Assembly: GCF_019457615.1 (NCBI RefSeq)
Contig: NZ_CP080414.1
Coordinates: 3,228,501 to 3,292,500 of the forward strand
Direction of reading: 5' to 3'
Source: Shewanella zhangzhouensis
GTDB lineage: Bacteria; Pseudomonadota; Gammaproteobacteria; Enterobacterales; Shewanellaceae
DNA length: 64,000 nucleotides
This document shows, piece after piece, positions 26,861 through 35,679 of the stretch (positions within the stretch are counted from its first letter, which is position 1; every line of letters begins with the position of its first letter). The position numbers were made by a program, and so were the translations under genes. The notes under the pieces were generated by a model. It was not told the DNA's origin. It worked only from the letters and a program-made list of their open reading frames with translations, and searched no databases.

Positions 26861-27255
26861 GATGCCAGCATTATGGCCTGTTTAAACACGGCGATTTTGG
26901 CCGCATACACCACCCAGGCGATGGCGCCGAGGAAGGCAAAAAAGCGGAAAAACTTATTGCGGTTGGACTTCATCGCCATGATGGCCAGCAAAATATAGGC
27001 AACCACAGCCAGGATTTTCTCGGTCAACCAGGGGTCAACGAAGGGGTACTGTTTGATAAGGAAACACATCAGCAGACCCGAGAGCAAAAGACAGGTGTCT
27101 ATGATGTGGGGCGCAATGCGCATGACCTTTTTCTGCAGCAGGGCAGATTCTTTTAATTTGAGCACAAAACGCACCACAAAGAAGAGCACACTGGTTGCCA
27201 CCAGTGTCAGGTGCAGATGCTTGAAAACGGGATAGAGGTTGTTGATGGATTCCAT
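26857..27255 (-). CDS. sirB2: SirB2-family membrane protein
   Basis: 132 residues, four predicted helices, starting MESINNLYPVFKHLHLTLVATS, typical of SirB2. Unknown function; conserved beside sirB1 and prmC in gammaproteobacteria. Stop overlaps the sirB1 start. Confidence 0.9.
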   Translation of the reverse strand: MESINNLYPVFKHLHLTLVATSVLFFVVRFVLKLKESALLQKKVMRIAPHIIDTCLLLSGLLMCFLIKQYPFVDPWLTEKILAVVAYILLAIMAMKSNRNKFFRFFAFLGAIAWVVYAAKIAVFKQAIMLAS

Positions 27256-27406
27256 AGCCTGGCTGCCTTTTATAAAAGAGTCCTGAAACTAAATGCCCGA
27301 AAAACAAAGGCGCTAGTGTACCCGAATCCTTGAGCCCTTACCAATGCTGCCCGAACCTGGGCAGCCCTTGGCGATGTTACGCTAAATAAGGGTGCCCCAA
27401 ATGCCC

Positions 27407-28264
27407 TCAGGCATCGTCACCATGCCACTGTCCAAGTGTGCAGCGATCGTTGGAGCCAAAGTCCCGCACAGTGGCGACCTTGTCATACCCAAGAGCCACC
27501 AGAGTCTCCCTGAGCTTCAACGCCTGGGCAAAGCCGTGCTCGAGCAGCAAATAGCCGCCCACCTTGAGGTGTTCCCGGGCATGTATGGCGATATGGTTCA
27601 GGTCCGCATAGCCTTCGTCGGCAGCGGTGAGCGCGCTTAAGGGCTCAAAACGCACATCCCCCATCGCCAAGTGCTCATCGTGCTCATCGATATAGGGCGG
27701 GTTGGAGACAATCAGATCGAAATCACCATCCTTCACCGCACTGAACCAATCGCTTTGGAGGATTTCCACCTGGGTTAAGCCCAGTTGCTCTCGATTGGCC
27801 CTGGCCAGAGCCACGGCATCATCCACCTTATCCAGCGCCGTAATGCGCCAGTTTGGACGCTCACTGGCCAGAGCCAGGGCAATGGCGCCGGTCCCCGTGC
27901 CCATGTCCAGCACCCTGGCGTTTTCAGGCAGTGGCAGATTGAGCGCCGTCTCCACCAGCATCTCGGTGTCAGGCCGTGGGATAAGGGTGGTTTCATTCAC
28001 CAAAAACTTCAGTGACCAAAACTCCCGCTCGCCGAGGATGTGCGCCACAGGCACACCCTTGGCACGGCGGGTGACCAGCTGTTCGAAGTGTTTCCACTGC
28101 TCGCTGGTCAGTGGCCGCTCAGGCCAGGTGAAAAGAAAGGTACGATTTTTACCGAGGCAATGCTGCAGCAGCACCTCGGCATCCAGATTGGCAGAATCAC
28201 TGCTGGATGCCAGGGTGGTGAAACCCCATTGCAAGGCTTCCCCTATGGTGGAATGAGCAGCCAA
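27407..28264 (-). CDS. prmC: release-factor N5-glutamine methyltransferase
   Basis: 285 residues. SAM site VLDMGTGTGAIALALA and catalytic NPPY (SNPPYIDEHDEHL). It methylates the Gln of the GGQ loop in RF1 and RF2. It lies 3 bases after prfA, whose product it modifies, so the substrate link is backed by position. Confidence 0.95.
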   Translation of the reverse strand: MAAHSTIGEALQWGFTTLASSSDSANLDAEVLLQHCLGKNRTFLFTWPERPLTSEQWKHFEQLVTRRAKGVPVAHILGEREFWSLKFLVNETTLIPRPDTEMLVETALNLPLPENARVLDMGTGTGAIALALASERPNWRITALDKVDDAVALARANREQLGLTQVEILQSDWFSAVKDGDFDLIVSNPPYIDEHDEHLAMGDVRFEPLSALTAADEGYADLNHIAIHAREHLKVGGYLLLEHGFAQALKLRETLVALGYDKVATVRDFGSNDRCTLGQWHGDDA

Positions 28265-28267
28265 GGT

Positions 28268-29359
28268 TTACCCCTGCTCGTCCGCCAGTGCCGCCAACAG
28301 ATCGGCCTGGTGTTCCTGTACTATGGGTTCGATAAGGGCGTTCAAATCCCCTTCCATCACCTCGTTCAGGCGATACAGGGTCAGGTTGATACGATGGTCG
28401 CTCACCCGCCCCTGAGGGAAGTTGTAAGTGCGAATACGTTCAGAACGGTCGCCACTGCCCACCAGGTTACGGCGGGTGGTAGCTTCGGCGCTGCGGCGCT
28501 TCTCGTCTTCGGCCGCCTGCAAACGGGCCACCAGCACAGACATGGCTCGTGCCTTGTTTTTGTGCTGCGAGCGCTCATCCTGACACTCCACCACAGTGCC
28601 CGTGGGCAAGTGAGTGATACGGATGGCCGAGTCGGTTTTGTTCACGTGCTGACCACCGGCGCCCGAGGCGCGGAAGGTGTCGATACGCAGCTCGGATGGG
28701 TTGATTTCCACCGCTTCGGCTTCGGGCACTTCGTGCAGTACCGCTACCGTACAGGCTGAGGTGTGTACCCGCCCCTGGGATTCGGTTTCGGGTACCCTTT
28801 GTACCCTGTGGCCACCGGACTCAAATTTGAGTTTGCCATATACGCCATCACCGCTGAAACGGGCAATCACTTCTTTATAGCCACCATGTTCGCCTTCGTT
28901 GGCGCTCATGATTTCCACCTGCCAGCGCTGTGTTTCGGCATAACGGCTGTACATACGGAACAAGTCACCGGCAAAAATCGCGGCTTCGTCGCCACCGGCG
29001 CCGGCGCGGATTTCCACAAAGGCGTTGGCTTCGTCGTTGGGGTCTTTGGGCAGCAGCAGGATTTGCAGCTCGGCTTCGAGCAGCTCCAGACTGGCTTTGG
29101 CGGATTTGATTTCTTCCAGGGCCATTTCTTTAAGCTCAGGGTCGTCCTCTTCCAGCATTTCTTTGGCGGTTTCCAGGTCGGCCACCGCCTGCTGATAAGC
29201 CTTGAAGCCTTTTACCACGTCTTCAAGCTGGGCGTATTCTTTGGACAGGGTGCGAAAACGGTCCTGATCGGAAATGATGCTGGCGTCGCTGAGCAGCGCC
29301 AATACTTCTTCATTGCGCTCGAGCAAGCCTTCCAGCTTGCGGATGACGGATTCCTTCAT
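28268..29359 (-). CDS. prfA: peptide chain release factor 1
   Basis: 363 residues. The GGQ motif is in GAGGQHVNKTDSAIRITH and the stop-codon recognition loop is of the RF1 type (PAT-like segment upstream). It reads UAA and UAG. It follows hemA by 16 bases and precedes prmC, the classical hemA-prfA-prmC operon. Confidence 0.97.
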   Translation of the reverse strand: MKESVIRKLEGLLERNEEVLALLSDASIISDQDRFRTLSKEYAQLEDVVKGFKAYQQAVADLETAKEMLEEDDPELKEMALEEIKSAKASLELLEAELQILLLPKDPNDEANAFVEIRAGAGGDEAAIFAGDLFRMYSRYAETQRWQVEIMSANEGEHGGYKEVIARFSGDGVYGKLKFESGGHRVQRVPETESQGRVHTSACTVAVLHEVPEAEAVEINPSELRIDTFRASGAGGQHVNKTDSAIRITHLPTGTVVECQDERSQHKNKARAMSVLVARLQAAEDEKRRSAEATTRRNLVGSGDRSERIRTYNFPQGRVSDHRINLTLYRLNEVMEGDLNALIEPIVQEHQADLLAALADEQG

Positions 29360-29375
29360 TTAACTCTCAAAAGTC

Positions 29376-30626
29376 TCAGTGTTTATCCAGGCCGAGCGCG
29401 GTCCGAAGTTGCCCCAGAGTATTGAGGTCCCCCTGACGACTGGCAGTCGTCAGGGCCTGAGTCGGTGCATGGATCAAGCGATTGGTCAGCTTGTTGGCAA
29501 GCTCCAGAATAACCTGCTCGCCATCGGCCCCCTGCGCCAGCTTGTTGAGGGCCCGTTCTACCAATTCATCTTTGATTGCCATACTGGCAGTGCGATATTC
29601 GCGAATACTGTCTACCGACTCCAGTGAGCGGATCCAATCCATAAACAGGAAAGATTGCTCCTGGGCGATTACTTCGGCTTGCTCGGCCGCCTCCTTTCGG
29701 GAGGCCATATTCTGTTCGATGATGCTCTGCAGATCGTCGACCGTGTACAGGAAGGCATCGTCGAGTTCACCGACTTCTGCCTCAATATCACGAGGAACTG
29801 CTATATCAACCAACAACATAGGTTGATGTCGACGCTGCTTGAGTGCCTTTTCTACCATGCCTTTGCCAAGTATGGGCAGCGGGCTGGCGGTAGAGGATAT
29901 CACGATATCGGCCTTTGGGAGAAAATCCGGAATCTGCGAGAGCGTAATGGCGGTGGCGCCAAACTCTTCGCACATGGCTTGGGCGCGCTCCACGGTACGG
30001 TTGGCCACCACCATGGATGACACCCCATTTTCTTTGAGGTGTCTGGCTACCAGCTCTATGGTTTCACCGGCACCAATCAGCAATACCTTGGTGGAGGCCA
30101 GTGAGGAGAAGATGTGTTTGGCCATGCTGACGGCGGCAAAGGCCACAGACACGGCGGCGGTACCGATTTCAGTTTCGGTACGGACTTTTTTGGCAACCGA
30201 GAAGGTGCTTTGGAAAAGGCGGTCCAGGGTGACGGCCACAGTGCCGGCCTCTTTGGCCTTGGCAAAAGACTGCTTCACCTGACCGAGAATTTGCGGCTCG
30301 CCCAGCACCAGAGAGTCCAGTCCCGAGGCTACCCGCATCAAGTGCCGTACCGCTTCCTGTCCCTCATGATGATAGACACAGGGCATCAGCTCGTCGTGGC
30401 CCAGATTGTGGTAGCTCTCCAGCCAATGGATCACTTCCTCTGCACGGGCATTGTTGCAATAGAGTTCGGTACGGTTACAGGTAGAGACAATCACCGCCTC
30501 ATTGGATGAGGTGGTACAGGCGAGGCTTCGCATCGCATCATGGATTTTGTCCGGGGAGAAGGCGACCTTTTCGCGAAGATCGACGGTGGCCGTTTTATGG
30601 TTTATCCCGATTGCTACAAGGCTCAT
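29376..30626 (-). CDS. hemA: glutamyl-tRNA reductase
   Basis: 416 residues. The N-terminal catalytic domain has the conserved STCNRTELYC segment with the nucleophilic Cys, followed by an NADPH domain (KVLLIGAGETIELVARHL) and a helical dimerisation tail. First enzyme of the C5 heme pathway. It is divergent from lolB across 229 bases. Confidence 0.97.
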   Translation of the reverse strand: MSLVAIGINHKTATVDLREKVAFSPDKIHDAMRSLACTTSSNEAVIVSTCNRTELYCNNARAEEVIHWLESYHNLGHDELMPCVYHHEGQEAVRHLMRVASGLDSLVLGEPQILGQVKQSFAKAKEAGTVAVTLDRLFQSTFSVAKKVRTETEIGTAAVSVAFAAVSMAKHIFSSLASTKVLLIGAGETIELVARHLKENGVSSMVVANRTVERAQAMCEEFGATAITLSQIPDFLPKADIVISSTASPLPILGKGMVEKALKQRRHQPMLLVDIAVPRDIEAEVGELDDAFLYTVDDLQSIIEQNMASRKEAAEQAEVIAQEQSFLFMDWIRSLESVDSIREYRTASMAIKDELVERALNKLAQGADGEQVILELANKLTNRLIHAPTQALTTASRQGDLNTLGQLRTALGLDKH

Positions 30627-30801
30627 CTGACTCTTTCTGGATCCTGTGCGGCGCTTGTGTGAATTACGCCATTCTACTGAATTGGGGCCATTAAAAACAG
30701 AATAGGCTTAACAAAACCGAATAAAGATCTCTGTTGTTATCCACTTTTTCCATTAATGCGGGGGTGAAACCCGTCCGCAGCCAAAAAGCGGGTAAGGCCA
30801 T

Positions 30802-30810
30802 TGGTATAAT
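30802..30810 (+). promoter_or_regulatory. lolB-ispE promoter (extended -10)
   Basis: TG-G-TATAAT, an extended -10 element about 45 bases upstream of the lolB ATG in the hemA/lolB divergent region. No clear -35 is needed for this class. Confidence 0.5.
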
Positions 30811-30855
30811 TTTTAAAGCCCTCGTATCATAAGGACTTATTTAATTCAGTCATAG

Positions 30856-31479
30856 ATGATTAACTTGCGCCGATTCACAAAATTCACTCTTGCTGGCCTC
30901 ACCGCCCTTTCTCTGCTCGGTGGTTGCAGCCTCACGCCACAGGTCTCGCTGCAGCCTGTGAGTGTGCAAAACGCCAGTGATGCCAAGGCCTGGGAGCTTA
31001 AAGGCAAGCTGCTTATTCGCACCAATGGCGACAAGGTTTCGGCTAACCTCTTCTGGCTCAATACCCCCGACAATGCCGAACTCAGACTCACCAGCATGCT
31101 GGGCACCACTGTGCTGCTGCTGACTCAAAACCGGGATGGCGCCACTCTGGAAGTGGATGGCAAGCGCTACTCAGACCTGAGCCCACAGCGGCTGCTGGAC
31201 GGTTTAAGCGGTTTTACCCTGCCCATCGATGCCCTGCCCTATTGGATAACCGGACAGCCGATGGCGGGTGACCAAGTCGAGTACGATAGCCTCAATCGCC
31301 CCAAGACCATTATCAGTGCCGATGGCCTGTGGACCATCAGTATTGCCGGTTGGCAAACCCAGAGTGGTGCATCTGTGCCGCGCACGCTGGACCTCAAACA
31401 CGCCAGCGCCGCGATTAAGCTGCAAACCAACGAATGGCAGGCACTGGCCAGTGCCCAAGGTTCGAAAGGAGCCCAATAA
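30856..31479 (+). CDS. lolB: outer-membrane lipoprotein receptor LolB
   Basis: 207 residues; signal peptide with lipobox LLGGC (Cys24). The mature domain is the LolB half-barrel (AWELKGKLLIRTNGDKVSANLFW; LPYWITGQP). It accepts lipoproteins from LolA at the outer membrane. The stop overlaps the ispE start (TAATG). Confidence 0.94.
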   Translation: MINLRRFTKFTLAGLTALSLLGGCSLTPQVSLQPVSVQNASDAKAWELKGKLLIRTNGDKVSANLFWLNTPDNAELRLTSMLGTTVLLLTQNRDGATLEVDGKRYSDLSPQRLLDGLSGFTLPIDALPYWITGQPMAGDQVEYDSLNRPKTIISADGLWTISIAGWQTQSGASVPRTLDLKHASAAIKLQTNEWQALASAQGSKGAQ

Positions 31480-32327
31480 TGCCTGTATCCCTTGCCTGGC
31501 CTGCTCCGGCAAAGCTCAATCTGTTTTTGCACATCAATGGCCGCTTGCCCAGCGGCTACCATGAGCTGCAAACCCTGTTTCAGTTTATCGACCACGGCGA
31601 CTGGCTGGATTTTAAAGTGCTGAGCACGCCAGAGTTGAAACTGCACTCCAACCTCGGCCAAGTTGTCCCCGACAGCGATAACTTAATTCTGAAAGCCGCA
31701 AAATCTTTGCAGAATGTCACAGGTTGCACCAAAGGCGCCGAGATCTGGCTCGACAAGCGCCTGCCCATGGGCGGCGGGCTTGGCGGCGGTTCATCGGATG
31801 CCGCTACCACACTGGTGGCGCTCAATGCCCTGTGGCAGCTGGGTTTGGATAAAAAAGCCCTGATGGAAATCGGCTTAACGCTGGGCGCTGATGTGCCTGT
31901 TTTTATTAACGGAATCGCGGCTTTCGCCGAAGGTGTCGGCGAAAAATTGCAACCTGTTACCGTGGCCGAACCATGGTATCTGGTATTGGTACCAGACGCC
32001 CATGTATCCACCGCCGACGTATTTCAGCACCCTGATTTACCTAGGAATACCCCCAAATTGGACATGGCCTCACTCGGCCCTGAACGCTGGTCAAATGACT
32101 GCCAGGCGTTGGTCTGTGCCAAATACCCCCAAGTTGCCAATGCCTTAAGCTGGCTGGTAGAATATGCGCCGTCCAGAATGACCGGAACCGGTGCATGCGT
32201 GTTCGGGGAATTCGACTCGCAGCAGGCCGCGCTGGAGGCGTTGGCTAAAAAGCCATCTGATATGCAGGGCTTTGTTGCGAAAGGACTGAATCGTTCGCCG
32301 TTGGAGTTGAGACTCGCTCAGCTTTAA
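31479..32327 (+). CDS. ispE: 4-diphosphocytidyl-2-C-methyl-D-erythritol kinase
   Basis: 282 residues from the ATG at 31479, which overlaps the lolB stop and has AAAGGAG upstream; the earlier in-frame start would lie inside lolB. GHMP kinase motif PMGGGLGGGSSDAATTL. Fourth step of the MEP isoprenoid pathway. Conserved lolB-ispE-prs order. Confidence 0.95.
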   Translation: MPVSLAWPAPAKLNLFLHINGRLPSGYHELQTLFQFIDHGDWLDFKVLSTPELKLHSNLGQVVPDSDNLILKAAKSLQNVTGCTKGAEIWLDKRLPMGGGLGGGSSDAATTLVALNALWQLGLDKKALMEIGLTLGADVPVFINGIAAFAEGVGEKLQPVTVAEPWYLVLVPDAHVSTADVFQHPDLPRNTPKLDMASLGPERWSNDCQALVCAKYPQVANALSWLVEYAPSRMTGTGACVFGEFDSQQAALEALAKKPSDMQGFVAKGLNRSPLELRLAQL

Positions 32328-32406
32328 ACTACTTCTGCGCTGCACGCCAGGGAACGCGCGGCAGCAGCTACACTAAAATATCAAGCAAACGCCTGAGGTT
32401 CATACA

Positions 32407-33354
32407 GTGCCCGACATCAAGCTCTTTGCTGGGAATGCTACCCCCAGTCTCGCGAAAAAGATTGCCGACCGTTTATTTTGCAAACTTGGAGAGGCTGAGG
32501 TAGGCCGTTTCAGTGACGGTGAAATCAGTGTCCAGATCAACGAAAATGTACGTGGTGCTGATGTTTTCATCATTCAATCCACTTGCGCCCCCACCAATGA
32601 CAACCTGATGGAACTCATTGTGATGGTAGACGCCCTGCGCCGCGCCTCAGCAGGTCGTATCACAGCCGTAATTCCTTACTTCGGTTATGCCCGTCAGGAC
32701 CGCCGCGTGCGCTCTGCCCGTGTGCCTATCACCGCCAAAGTAGTTGCTGACTTCCTGTCCAGCGTAGGTGTTGACCGCGTGCTGACCTGTGACCTGCACG
32801 CCGAGCAGATCCAGGGCTTCTTCGACGTACCGGTAGACAACGTGTTCGGTAGCCCGGTGCTGCTGGAAGACATGGTTGCCAAGAAGCTGGACAACCCTGT
32901 GGTTGTGTCTCCGGACATCGGTGGCGTTGTACGCGCCCGCGCCGTTGCCAAGCTGCTGAACGATTCCGATCTGGCTATCATCGACAAGCGTCGCCCACAG
33001 GCCAACGTGGCTCAGGTAATGCACATCATCGGTGACGTTGAAGGCCGTGACTGCATCATCGTTGACGACATGATTGATACCGGTGGCACCCTGTGCAAAG
33101 CCGCCGAAGCCCTGAAAGAACATGGTGCCAACCGCGTATTCGCTTACGCCACTCACCCAGTGTTCTCTGGCAAGGCCGCAGAAAACATCAAGAACTCTGT
33201 GATTGATGAAGTGATTGTGACCGACACAGTACCTCTGAGCGAAGAGATGATGAAAGTAGGCAAAGTCAGCCAGCTGACCATGTCAGCCCTGCTTGCCGAA
33301 GCCATCCGCCGCGTGAGCAACGAAGAGTCTATCTCTGCCATGTTTCAGCACTGA
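32407..33354 (+). CDS. prs: ribose-phosphate pyrophosphokinase (GTG start)
   Basis: 315 residues, initiated by GTG at 32407 (MPDIKLFAGN) with GAGGTT upstream. PRPP-binding loop DCIIVDDMIDTGGT and ATP/flexible loop YARQDRRVRSARVPI are intact. Makes PRPP for nucleotide, His, Trp and NAD synthesis. The strong codon bias compared with neighbours fits a highly expressed gene. Confidence 0.97.
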   Translation: MPDIKLFAGNATPSLAKKIADRLFCKLGEAEVGRFSDGEISVQINENVRGADVFIIQSTCAPTNDNLMELIVMVDALRRASAGRITAVIPYFGYARQDRRVRSARVPITAKVVADFLSSVGVDRVLTCDLHAEQIQGFFDVPVDNVFGSPVLLEDMVAKKLDNPVVVSPDIGGVVRARAVAKLLNDSDLAIIDKRRPQANVAQVMHIIGDVEGRDCIIVDDMIDTGGTLCKAAEALKEHGANRVFAYATHPVFSGKAAENIKNSVIDEVIVTDTVPLSEEMMKVGKVSQLTMSALLAEAIRRVSNEESISAMFQH

Positions 33355-33403
33355 TAGCCCCGGCACCGGTTAATGAGCCGGCACCCGCTGTCTGCCCATG
33401 GCA

Positions 33404-33431
33404 AAAAACGCATCCTCAGGGGTGCGTTTTT
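33404..33431 (+). terminator. prs terminator
   Basis: Stem 33404-33415 / 33420-33431 with one G-T pair and a TCAG loop, followed by a T-run. Confidence 0.85.
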
Positions 33432-33464
33432 TTATGCCTTGTCATTCTCGCCCAACCCCGTATG

Positions 33465-33516
33465 TGCTTTTCCTTTGAACTCTGCTTTTCCCTTAAATCC
33501 TGCTTTTCCTTTGCGA
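33465..33516. repeat. 18-base tandem repeat, nearly 3 copies
   Basis: Units begin at 33465, 33483 and 33501 with the common start TGCTTTTCC. The third copy is incomplete. Copies differ at a few positions. Role unknown. Confidence 0.8.
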
Positions 33517-33558
33517 TAGGACGTGCCTAGGTCTTTTACAGCACCCGCACCTTCTCTT

Positions 33559-33588
33559 AATGAAAAGACGCTGAATGAAAAGACTCTG
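33559..33588. repeat. 15-base tandem duplication
   Basis: Two adjacent units, 33559-33573 and 33574-33588, sharing AATGAAAAGAC and CTG with one difference. Confidence 0.8.
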
Positions 33589-33748
33589 ACTAGCCTCTAA
33601 GCACATCGCACTGAGACAGCCATGAGTGGGCCACCACTGCAGCCGGAAACGGCCATAGCACGCCGCAGGCTTCTTCGCAGGAGCTTCACAGCAGCAAAAC
33701 TGTTTACACGGGAGAATTGGCGTAAAAGCCGAGAAATGACCAAACAAA

Positions 33749-33771
33749 AAGCCCGTCCAAAGGACGGGCTT
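33749..33771 (-). terminator. terminator of the six-gene tRNA operon
   Basis: Perfect 10-base arms (33749-33758 / 33762-33771), 3-base loop and T-run on the minus strand, 6 bases past the last tRNA-Gln. Confidence 0.9.
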
Positions 33772-33777
33772 CATGTA

Positions 33778-33852
33778 TGGCTGGGGTGCTAGGATTCGAA
33801 CCTAGGTATGCCGGGATCAAAACCCGGTGCCTTACCGCTTGGCGACACCCCA
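33778..33852 (-). tRNA. tRNA-Gln (anticodon TTG), copy 3
   Basis: 75 bases with encoded CCA. Anticodon stem CCGGG/CCCGG holds loop TTTTGAT, giving anticodon TTG. Identical to the two other Gln copies in this operon. Last gene of the operon. Confidence 0.97.
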
Positions 33853-33896
33853 ATCTGGGTTCAAAAAATCCTGAATAATCGGACTCTTCGAGAATA

Positions 33897-33973
33897 TGGT
33901 AGCTACGGCGGGACTTGAACCTGCGACCCCAGCATTATGAGTGCTGTGCTCTAACCAGCTGAGCTACGTAGCC
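33897..33973 (-). tRNA. tRNA-Met elongator (anticodon CAT), copy 2
   Basis: 77 bases with CCA; anticodon loop CTCATAA. The acceptor stem GGCTACG pairs with CGTAGCT. Only one base separates it from the preceding tRNA-Gln, so processing must cut very precisely. Confidence 0.97.
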
Positions 33974-33974
33974 A

Positions 33975-34049
33975 TGGCTGGGGTGCTAGGATTCGAACCT
34001 AGGTATGCCGGGATCAAAACCCGGTGCCTTACCGCTTGGCGACACCCCA
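33975..34049 (-). tRNA. tRNA-Gln (anticodon TTG), copy 2
   Basis: 75 bases, identical to the other two Gln copies, CCA encoded. Confidence 0.97.
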
Positions 34050-34071
34050 ATTTTTTTGGAAGATGGAGAGA

Positions 34072-34146
34072 TGGCTGGGGTGCTAGGATTCGAACCTAGG
34101 TATGCCGGGATCAAAACCCGGTGCCTTACCGCTTGGCGACACCCCA
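34072..34146 (-). tRNA. tRNA-Gln (anticodon TTG), copy 1
   Basis: 75 bases, identical to the other two Gln copies, CCA encoded. It follows tRNA-Leu. Confidence 0.97.
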
Positions 34147-34185
34147 ACAGCACTTACTTCTCCAACTAAGCGAAAGCTTAGTTCA

Positions 34186-34270
<85 letters not shown>

Positions 34271-34299
34271 TCCGGTCTCAATTTTACATCCTGACAAGA

Positions 34300-34376
34300 T
34301 GGTAGCTATGGCGGGACTTGAACCTGCGACCCCAGCATTATGAGTGCTGTGCTCTAACCAGCTGAGCTACATAGCC
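34300..34376 (-). tRNA. tRNA-Met elongator (anticodon CAT), copy 1
   Basis: 77 bases with CCA. First gene of the operon. It differs from the other Met copy by a paired change in the acceptor stem (T6-A67 instead of C6-G67), so the stem stays intact. Confidence 0.97.
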
Positions 34377-34417
34377 ACTACGATTTCTCGCATCCCTCTT
34401 GGCGAGGAACGGGGCGT

Positions 34418-34446
34418 ATTATGCTGATTCACCGAAGACAGGTCAA
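34418..34446 (-). promoter_or_regulatory. tRNA operon promoter, stable-RNA type
   Basis: Minus-strand TTGACC (34441-34446), 17-base spacer, CATAAT (34418-34423), then a GC-rich discriminator (ACGCCCCG). The GC-rich discriminator is typical of promoters under stringent control. Confidence 0.75.
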
Positions 34447-34550
34447 CAGCTTTTTTAGCACATTTCGCCCCAAAGATACCGTTCGCCTAATCCTTCATCA
34501 AAGCGGGTAACAGATAAGCAAAAAAGCCTGTTTCCCGCCCGACCAATGGC

Positions 34551-35642
34551 TTAGACGTTGAACAGGAAGTGCATCACATCGCCGTCTTTAACGATGTAGG
34601 TTTTACCTTCCACGCGCATCTTGCCGGCTTCTTTGGCGCCCTGCTCGCCCTTGAAGTTAATAAAATCTTCGTAGGAGATCACCTGAGCACGGATAAAACC
34701 GCGCTCGAAGTCGGTATGAATCTTACCGGCAGCCTGGGGCGCGCTGGCGCCAACAGACACAGTCCAGGCACGCACTTCTTTCACACCGGCTGTGAAGTAA
34801 GTTTGCAGGTTCAAAAGCTCATAACCGGCACGGATAACGCGATCAAGACCAGGTTCCGTCAGACCGAGATCCGCCATAAACTCGTCGCGCTCTTCGATAT
34901 CCATCTCGGCCAGCTCAGATTCGATGGCGGCACACACAGGCACTACCACGGCATTTTCTTTGGCGGCGATGGCGCGTACTGCATCCAGATGCGGGTTGTT
35001 CTCAAAGCCGTCTTCAGACACGTTGGCGATGTACATGGTTGGCTTCAGGGTCAGCAGGTTCAGATAAGCCACTGCAGCCAGCTCTTCCTTGGACAGTTCC
35101 AAAGAGCGCAGCATCTTGCCTTCATCCAGCACAGGGCGCAGCTTTTCAAGCACATCCACTTCGAACTTGGCTTCTTTGTCGCCGCCCTTGGCACGCTTTT
35201 GCTGACGCACAATGGCACGTTCAACGCTGTCGAGGTCTGCCAGTGCCAGCTCGGTGTTGATGACTTCGATGTCGCCGGCTGGGTCAACGCGGTTGGCCAC
35301 GTGCACAATGTTCTCGTTCTCAAAGCAGCGCACCACATGGCCGATAGCTTCGGTTTCGCGGATGTTGGCCAAAAACTTGTTGCCCAGGCCCTCGCCCTTG
35401 GAGGCGCCGGCTACCAGACCGGCGATGTCCACAAACTCCATGGACGTCGGGATAACACGCTCAGGCTTCACAATGGCGGCCAATTCGTCCAAACGTGGGT
35501 CTGGCATTGGCACTACGCCGGTGTTTGGCTCGATGGTACAAAACGGAAAGTTTGCCGCTTCAATACCGGCCTTGGTCAGCGCGTTGAAGAGCGTTGATTT
35601 ACCAACGTTGGGCAGACCAACGATGCCACATTTAAAACCCAT
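34551..35642 (-). CDS. ychF: ribosome-binding ATPase YchF
   Basis: 363 residues. Walker A GLPNVGKSTLFNAL (residues 8-21), a coiled-coil insertion, then a TGS domain ending DGDVMHFLFNV. An Obg-family protein that prefers ATP; involved in translation and oxidative stress. pth lies just upstream, the usual pth-ychF pair. Confidence 0.97.
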   Translation of the reverse strand: MGFKCGIVGLPNVGKSTLFNALTKAGIEAANFPFCTIEPNTGVVPMPDPRLDELAAIVKPERVIPTSMEFVDIAGLVAGASKGEGLGNKFLANIRETEAIGHVVRCFENENIVHVANRVDPAGDIEVINTELALADLDSVERAIVRQQKRAKGGDKEAKFEVDVLEKLRPVLDEGKMLRSLELSKEELAAVAYLNLLTLKPTMYIANVSEDGFENNPHLDAVRAIAAKENAVVVPVCAAIESELAEMDIEERDEFMADLGLTEPGLDRVIRAGYELLNLQTYFTAGVKEVRAWTVSVGASAPQAAGKIHTDFERGFIRAQVISYEDFINFKGEQGAKEAGKMRVEGKTYIVKDGDVMHFLFNV

Positions 35643-35679
35643 AGCTATAACCCTTTATTTGACTTACTTGCTTAACTGA

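Larger units (their letters stand above)
33434..33748. other. gene-free stretch between prs and the tRNA operon
   Basis: No credible gene. A minus-strand open frame (33493-33774) is cysteine-rich low-quality sequence crossing the tRNA terminator. The region does hold two sets of short tandem repeats, listed separately. Confidence 0.6.

Noticed and set aside
33493..33774. 93-residue minus-strand frame between prs and the tRNA operon
   Set aside because: Cysteine-rich, crosses the tRNA terminator and the tandem repeats, no ribosome site.
33778..34146. Three identical 75-base units spaced unevenly, at first sight like a repeat array
   Set aside because: Each is a complete tRNA-Gln gene with CCA; not CRISPR-like.
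34569..35597. 342-residue plus-strand frame opposite ychF
   Set aside because: Antisense of ychF; long only because the codon use of the real gene excludes stops on the other strand.
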